Positions 57,897 through 64,000 of a DNA stretch of 64,000 nt are shown here, piece after piece (position 1 is the first letter of the stretch; each line of letters begins with the position of its first letter). This stretch comes from Ornithodoros turicata (lineage: Eukaryota > Arthropoda > Arachnida > Ixodida > Argasidae). The position numbers were made by a program, and so were the translations under genes. The notes under the pieces were generated by a model. That model had not been told where the DNA came from. It ran no database searches and worked only from the letters and a program-made list of their open reading frames with translations. The stretch covers positions 806,001 to 870,000 of the forward strand of contig NW_026999301.1 of the NCBI RefSeq assembly GCF_037126465.1, in the 5' to 3' direction.

Positions 57897-59198
57897 TCAA
57901 TCAGCTGGACCGTGGTAGGGCTTGAGGCGAGAAACGTGTACTGTGTCTTCTTTCGAAGCTGATCTGGTCCTCGGGCCGACATCGTTCGCGTTCTGGACAA
58001 CGTAGTTCACCGGTGAGGTCTGCCGAACGATACGATAGGGCCCAAAATAGCGACGCATGAGCTTTTCCGAAAGGCCGACCTTACGTTCCGGTTTCCACAG
58101 CCAGACAAGATCATCGGGATGGTAGACGACATCGACCCGTGTGTCGTCGTAGCGGTCCTTCTCTTTGGACTGGGCGAGTAATGTGTAGGTCCGTGCGAGT
58201 TGGCGACATTCTTACGCCCGGCACATGAGTTCTGCGATGAAGTCATGCCCGTAGCCGTCATTGACGTATGGGAACAGCGTGTCCAGTGTCGTCTCATTAG
58301 ACCGCGCAAACAAAAGATAAAATGGGGTGAATGAAGTCACGTCGTGCCGGGAGGTGTTGTAGGCGTACGTGACAAAAGGTAGAACGGTGTCCCAGTTAGA
58401 GTGGGCGGCGTCCACGTACATGGAAATCATGTCCGCAAGGGTTCGGTTCAGACGTTCAGTAAGACCATTGCATTGGGGATGGTACGCTGTAGTGGTCAAA
58501 CGGGTAATGCTGCAGGCCTTGAGGAGCTCCGTTACGATGGTCGATAGGAAAGCGGCACCACGGTCACTCAGCAGCTCTCTTGGGAACGGCCCAAGGAGGT
58601 CGATTCCGACACGGTGGAACGGTTGCGAAGGAGGGGGAAGGGGCTGCAGGAAACCTGTGGCAGCTGATGTCATGGGCTTGCGTCGTTGGCAGTCAGTACA
58701 ACGGCGCACGTACGACGCAATAAATCGCCGCATCCCGGGCCAGAAGAAACGCTGAACAACCTTATCATACGTACGCGCAAAGCCCAAGTGGCCAGAGGAC
58801 GGGTCATCATGCATGAACTGCAGGGGAGCGTGGCGGAGGTGACGGGGAATCACAATCAGGTAGGGGCGTCCAAAGGGGGCAAAGTTCTTCTTACAGAGCA
58901 CCGAGTCTCGAAGGACGAAGTTATGTGACTGCCGAGAGTCACGCTTGGAGCGGGCGGCGGTGGACTGCAGGATATTAATTATGGAGGTTAAGGAAGCGTC
59001 ACGACGTTGTTCACGCGAAAGGTCTAGGTCACAAAGCGGTGCCAGGTCCAGGGGGTCACAAAGCGGGTCCAGGGGGGGGGGGAGAAATAGCGGCAGCGTC
59101 AGGCAGAGACGAGCGGGAGAGGGCGTCAGCATCGCGGTGAGTGCGGCCGGACTTGTATAACTCCTGGAGGAGAAGGGCCCAACGGGCAAGTTTCCCAC
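57897..59198 (-). pseudogene. gypsy integrase
   Basis: Contains the HHCC zinc-binding region (GHLGFARTYDKVVQRFF...CTDCQRRK) and the catalytic core with LLSDRGAAF and the YHPQCNGLTERLNR block carrying the Glu of the DDE triad. The frame hits TAA at 58214-58212, yet the same frame continues with VDVVYHPDDLVWLW, GPYRIVRQTSPV and HVSRLKPYHGPAD to a stop at 57899-57897. The early TAA therefore removes the C-terminal domain. Integrase would join the DNA copy to the host genome. Confidence 0.85.
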
Positions 59199-59541
59199 AG
59201 GGTGCCTTGAGGTTCGCGAGCCAGCAGAGGGCGTGGTGGTCGGTAATAACCTTGAAGCGCTTCCCGTATACGTACGGTCGAAATTTTCTCACAGCCCAAA
59301 CGACAGCTAGACATTCTTTTTCTGTGACGCTGTAGTTTTGCCCCGCTGGCGATAGACAACGGCTAGCTAATGCTACCGGGTGTTCAGAGTCCTCAGGATG
59401 TTGCGTCAACACAGCACCGAGTCCCGTACCGCTGGCGTCAGTATGGATTTCGATCGGTGCGTGCGGGTCGAAATGACGTAATACAGGGGATGACGTCAGT
59501 ATGGACTTGAGCGCATCGAAAGCAGCCTCCTGCGCATCGCC
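59056..59541 (-). pseudogene. gypsy RNase H domain
   Basis: Follows RT in the same frame after a single TAG codon (59544-59542) that stands where the family usually has a sense codon. Shows a [17 protein letters not shown] start, [20 protein letters not shown], and [10 protein letters not shown]. The frame then shifts at a G homopolymer (about 59071-59080) before integrase. It would degrade the RNA strand during reverse transcription. Confidence 0.85.
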
Positions 59542-61668
59542 CTAGTTAAACGAGACCCCTTTCTTCAGCAGGTCGTGAAGAGGTCGCGCTTTGCTTGCGA
59601 AGTGTCTAATAAACCGGCGAAAGTAGGAGCAGAGGCCAAGGAAACTTCTAACAGCTTTCGTCGAGGTTGGTCGAGGGAAGTTGGTGACGGCGTCAGTCTT
59701 CTTGGGGTCAGGGCGAATCCCGTCAGAGCCGACGAGGTGGCCCAAGACGGTGAGCTGTCGGCAGCCAAAATGACACTTTTTATGGTTGAGCGTGAGGCCC
59801 GCATTTGCCATGCACGACAGGACCTCCCGCAGGCGACGGTTGTGGACTTCGAGAGTAGGGCCGAAAACTACGATGTCGTCAAGGTAGCAAAGGCATGATG
59901 TCCACTTCAAGGGTCCGAGCACGTTATCGATCATACGCTCGAACGTGGCGGAGGCGTTGCACAGTCCAAACTGCATTACTCTGAATTCGTATAAGCCGTC
60001 AGGTGTCACAAAAGCAGTCTTTTCTGCATCCTTGGGGTCGACTTCGATTTGCCAGTAGCCGGAGCGCATGTCTATAGATGAAAAATATTGGGCACCTTGC
60101 AGGCAATCAAGGGCATCGTCAATGCGCGGCATGGGGTATGTGTCTCTCTTAGTGATCTTGTTGAGCTTTCGGAAGTCTATGCAAAAACGCCAAGAGCCGT
60201 CTTTCTTCTTGACGAGGACAACAGGAGCAGCCCACGGACTGCAGGACGGCTCGATGACCTTGCTCTCCACCATTTCTAGAACGTGCTGTTGTATGACAAG
60301 GCGTTCGCTCTGAGAGACACGGTAGGGCTTTTGGCGGATGGGACGGTGGCCTTGTGTATCGATTGTGTGCCGGACAAGAGAAGTCCGACCCTGCTTCCGA
60401 TCAAAATCAAAGATGTGGTGGTAGTCCTCGAGGACATGTAAAAGTTCGTCGCGCTGACTCGGAAGGAGATTGGCTTCGACCATTGCCATCATCCTGTCGG
60501 GACGTTCAAACACGGTGGATGTACCAGAGGTCACTGTGGGGTTGGGAACGTGTACGACCGCAACGTCACCGCCGTATTCGTCAGCATCGGGAAAGTGAGG
60601 AAGAAAATCAAACGAGGCGACGACGATACCCTCGGGGAGGGTTTCCGGTATCCATCCAGTGTTCGTCAACCAAAGTTTCGCAGTGTCGTCCTGGAGAACA
60701 GCAATGCTCCGGGGGGACGTGATGCCCTTTCGAAGCAGCAAGTCCTTAGACGGTTCCGTCAGGACATCTGCAGCGCACGTTAAGGGGGGAGCGCAATGAC
60801 TGGTTGTAGCCGTCACACACACGGTGGACTGGGGTGGAACTACAACAGCTTCGGTCAGCTTCAGTTGGCCCGAACATAGGGAGGGAGGCGTATAAATGTC
60901 ATCGCAGCAGGCGGTGTCACAAAACGGGAACTGCAAAAGATGGAGCTCGGCGGCACCGCAGTCAATAAGCGCTCCGTGGATCGACAAAAAGTCCATACCC
61001 AAGATCACGTCATAGCTGCAAGCTTCGAGAACGACGAACGGAACAGAGACGACGGTATCACCGAATGAAAGTCTTGCAGTACAGCGCCCAAGAGGAGATA
61101 ACGGCTGCAAATTTACGGCGCGCAGACGCTGCGTCGACATGGGGGTAAGGACCTTGTTCAACCGTCGTCGCAAATCATTACTCATGACTGAAAAAGAGGC
61201 ACCCGTATCGACCAAAGCCGACACCAAAATATTGTCCATGGTTAATCGTACGACATTCGTGGTCATCGGTAGGATTCCCGGGAAGGCGCTTCTGTTGCAA
61301 CTGATGTAGCGGCCTGGCCTCCAAGGGCCACCCCTACAAGTTTCCCGGTGGGGAACGTTGGCGGGAAGCGGGTGCAGGGGATCGGTTCCGATGGGACTGT
61401 CCGGGAGTAGGCGACGGTGACTGGCGGCGGCTGGGGCGGGGAGTAGGAGAAAATGACCTGTCCGTAGGGCTGTATGGAGGGTCGGAGGGCTGGTTGTCGT
61501 AGTTCGTTGGGAGTCCACCCGTAAAATTCCAGTATGTGTTACGTGAGCGACAGTAGCGACGAACATGGCCAGCGCGGCCGCATCCAAAACAGATAGGGCG
61601 GTTGTCGGCAGTGCGCGCTGGGCTGTACCGCTGGAAGGACTGACTCTGAAAGTTCCCACGGCCGGCAT
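59542..61668 (-). pseudogene. gypsy protease and reverse transcriptase
   Basis: The protease active site ALVDTGASFS lies at about residues 151-160 (genomic about 61209). RT covers roughly residues 400-700 with KKDGSWRFCIDFRKLN, an SSIDMRSGYWQIE block (catalytic Asp), FGLCNASATFERM and YLDDIVVFG (about 59887-59872). The ORF start overlaps the end of the gag frame, consistent with gag-pol frameshifting. It ends at a TAG that looks like a nonsense mutation. The domains themselves are otherwise uninterrupted. Confidence 0.9.
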
Positions 61669-62423
61669 TGACGTCTACCACGCGAGGGTCCCGAAGGAAT
61701 GTGTTGGGAGCCATTTCCTTGTACGCTGCGTAGGCAGTGCCCGGAGAGGGACCAGTGTTGGCAGGAAGGGAATGCACAAACGTGTTCACAGGAGGAGGCG
61801 GTGTCGTCAAAATACGGTGCACTTCATCCTGGATGGTTTTGTCGCAGGTTCGGAGAAAGGGGACTGGAGAGTGGGGCGCTCCCCAGCGCTGCTTGTACCT
61901 CTTCGCGCACGATGCGACGAATCATAGCCTCAACGTCTGGCGGAGCGTCATGGACCGCAGCCACGGTAGCTAGGACGTTTGGTAGCCGTTGAACAGTCGG
62001 GGACAAAATACGGTTGCGGCGGAGCTCTTCGAACTTTCGAGTTTCCGTAACAAGGGCTTCGACGGAGCTGGCGTTGCGGAGCGTCACAAAGTTAAACACG
62101 TCGTCCGCAATACCTTTTAGCAGGTGTCCCACTTTCTCAGTTTCTGGCATCGTGGGGTTAGCGAGACGATAAAGTTTCAGGACGTTTTCGATATAGTCCG
62201 TGCAAGTTTCATTGGGTAGCTGCGCCCGGGTGGCGAGGAGGGCTTCAGCTTCGAGTTTCGAACTGTGGCTGTTTCCGAATATCGTCAGCAGGTGTGTCTC
62301 AAAGTCCTCCCACGAGGACATATCGTCTTCATGGTTTTCAAACCATATTCTCGCGGTTCCCGAGAGGTAAAATATGACACCAATGTTGAATTCCAATGGC
62401 AGAGCGCAAGTGGCACACTCCAC
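61334..62423 (-). pseudogene. gypsy gag, truncated and frameshifted
   Basis: Two frames: 62423-61824 with a capsid-like region (YLSGTARIWFENHED, then TCTDYIENVLKLYRL) and 61822-61334 with the nucleocapsid zinc knuckle CFGCGRAGHVRRYC (CX2CX4HX4C) and a Ser/Pro/Arg-rich tail. They are offset by one base near 61830. The first dozen codons of the upstream frame (to about 62386) come from the adjacent repeat, so the true N-terminal part of gag is lost. Confidence 0.85.
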
Positions 62424-62984
62424 AGTGGAGCGGCTTGATCTGGCCTAGAGCAAGTGATCCGAATTTGCGACTGGAACACTTGCGCCCAACTTGGAGTTTA
62501 GCCCTGGCCAATCTCCCTTGGTGGATGACGGCCAGAGACGGATGAAGAAGAAGAAGAAGCTTGTACTCATGTTCCGATACAACGCCATGTTTTGCAACAT
62601 CAAGGTCCTCCTAATCTCCTAACGTTGCTCTGGTGATGTCTGGCTTATTGCTTTCTTCACGAAACAAAATTGCTAATGTACGACGCGAAATACTAGTCAC
62701 GGCGAAGACGCGTCGGGAAGCGGCCATGTTGCCGAAGCAGAGACAGGAAATAGCAAGCACGAGCGAAAAGTGACACGTCACGTAGAGTTCCGGTTGAATC
62801 TGCGTATTTTGGCGGAGCAGTCTGGGTTGCTGCCTGGAGCGACCTTGGCTCGAATGCCGCTCCAAAGCTTCCATTGGAAGACTTCAGAGCTGTTCCCAAT
62901 CTGCCAATCGAACAGACTTGCTCTCGGCGGAGCAACAGAACGTGCCTCGGAGGCGCTCCGAATCTGCCATTGGAATTCAACACA
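62386..62984. repeat. Sequence bounded by short inverted repeats, at the gag truncation
   Basis: GTTGAATTCCAATGGCAGA at about 62385-62403 is inverted at about 62966-62984. An AATGTTG is found just outside both ends. Inside, TCTGCCAATCGAAC-type variants recur. It may be a roughly 600-bp non-autonomous element that truncates the gypsy gag. A (GAA)n run lies at about 62545-62559. Confidence 0.4.
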
Positions 62985-63760
62985 AATGTTGCGAGAGGCA
63001 CAGCGTCAGGATGGTAATGATATAAGGCATGAGAATGGTTGCGCGTGACATACACTTCATATTCATCTACCGGCCGTACATTACTTCCCCTCCTTGAAGT
63101 GGTGACCCCCGGGCACCACAGCTCGCGAGTCGACGTGGACGAACGGCAGTTGTTGAACGGTGAAAAATGCGGTTGAGGTGACGCTGATGGTGACGCTGTG
63201 CCGCTCGCTGGAAGGTCGGTGGTCCGAGGGCGGGACCTGAGCCATCACTGGGTGCTGCTGTCACGGGCGTCGGTTCTCAACGGGGCTGGGGGCTTCTGGT
63301 TAGGTCGGGTCGTCTGTGGTCTGAGTTGCAACACATGTTTAGTTGTGAAGGTGACAGTTTATGCACGATGTCCTACAAACTTAGCGCATTAAAGTCCTGC
63401 TGTGCTTGCGCCGTACGCATTTCTTGCGTGAGCAACGAGATGGTGCCACAGGCGCCTCGGCTAGGCAAGCCTGTTCCAATAGTGACAAGCAAAGGGGTCT
63501 ACTCAGCTGCCTAGTCAGGCGGCTTCGCGGGCGCGAGGTATTGGAACGCAGCCTTAGTTTCAATTTTGAGATTGCTGAACTGCAATGTTAATTCTCGATG
63601 CGTTGAAGGCGAACGAGTATAACCTGTATTCACACGAGTCAGTTTTCTGCCGGCTGACGCTCAGGCGGCAGGGAATGTCACCGCTCTCTGGTGCCACGTG
63701 ACCGCGCTCTTCGCCACGTCACCACTTTCTGATCTCCGGAGCGGCAGTCGGAGGCAGAAG
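62985..63760. other. No gene seen
   Basis: Several short ORFs on both strands; none recognised. Confidence 0.4.
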
Positions 63761-63769
63761 TGGGCATCC

Positions 63770-64000
63770 TCACGAGGGCAAATGAGGATGAGGGTGACCT
63801 CACCCTCACATCACAGTCACCTCACGCACATTGAGGTGAGGTGAGGAAAAATTTCTAAAAGAGAAATTGAGGTGAGGTGAGGTGAGGAAAAATTCTCAAA
63901 AGCGAGATTGAGGTGAGGCGAGGAAAATTTTCGAGAAGGAGGTTGAGGTGAGGTGAGGTGAGTAAAATTTTTGAGAGGGAGGTTGAGATGAGGTGAGGTG
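63770..64000 (+). repeat. TGAGG-rich minisatellite, continues past the window
   Basis: GAGGTGAGGTGAGG blocks alternate with AAAATTTTCGAGAA-like spacers in units of about 50 bp, at least four units to the end of the window. Confidence 0.85.

Larger units (their letters stand above)
57717..62385 (-). mobile_element. 5'-truncated Ty3/gypsy LTR retrotransposon
   Basis: Gene order on the minus strand is gag (with zinc knuckle), protease, reverse transcriptase, RNase H, integrase, candidate LTR: the Ty3/gypsy order. No envelope-like gene follows. The gag N-terminus and 5' LTR are absent; similarity begins at about 62385 where another repeat abuts. At least two nonsense codons and two frameshifts make it inactive. 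Confidence 0.9.

Noticed and set aside
58369..61992. Plus-strand ORFs rich in Arg/Gly
   Set aside because: Antisense shadows of the gypsy pol and gag genes.

Overview
The window looks like a repeat-dense stretch of an arthropod nuclear genome, most likely a hard tick. Supporting signs are spliced eukaryotic genes with GT-AG introns, an interstitial (TTAGG)n arthropod-type telomere block, eukaryotic tRNA-Gly(GCC) genes with A and B boxes, and tRNA-derived SINEs. From memory those SINEs resemble tick families (Ruka-like, and a second one ending in a CGGCGCTAACACGG motif). Genus is not established. I found no convincing single-copy host protein gene; nearly everything recognisable is a mobile element, a tandem repeat or a dispersed tRNA gene.

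Layout. 1-4.1 kb: the 5' part of a non-LTR retrotransposon ORF1 on the minus strand beside a degraded endonuclease-reverse transcriptase LINE on the plus strand. 4.7-5.6 kb: an imperfect inverted repeat with a TATA-like box in each arm. 6.9-11.3 kb: a SINE, a LINE 3' end split by a 1.24 kb element with 31-bp terminal inverted repeats (TIRs), and a tRNA-Gly gene. 12-26.5 kb: a 4.75 kb TTAA-bounded unit (copy A) and its direct duplicate (copy B, 5.0 kb). Between them lie a truncated satellite-carrying TTAA element, a Penelope-like fragment and about 310 bp of telomere-type repeat. 27-36.9 kb: a third TTAA-family element, tRNA-Gly, small hairpin transposons, a Penelope-like 3' end and a degraded Harbinger-type element with a 56-bp perfect palindrome.

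37.47-41.71 kb holds the most complete object: a P-type DNA transposon with 31-bp TIRs, 11-bp subterminal inverted repeats, a perfect 8-bp target duplication, and a four-exon THAP-domain transposase whose exons join in frame to 1056 codons. 42.1-47.7 kb is a 5.56 kb TTAA-flanked element with perfect 17-bp TIRs carrying about 14 monomers of a ~210-bp satellite organised as 421-bp dimers. 49-54 kb contains a foldback element, then opposed arrays of a ~107-bp repeat interrupted by a 625-bp TTAA element. 54.8 kb is a third tRNA-Gly gene. 57.7-62.4 kb is a 5'-truncated Ty3/gypsy retrotransposon with several disabling mutations. The window ends inside a TGAGG-rich minisatellite.

The elements interact mainly by nesting. 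The P element is the only one that looks self-sufficient. The TTAA elements, TA-flanked elements and SINEs lack visible transposases or polymerases and would depend on enzymes encoded elsewhere. All family assignments come from motifs read by eye, not from searches.
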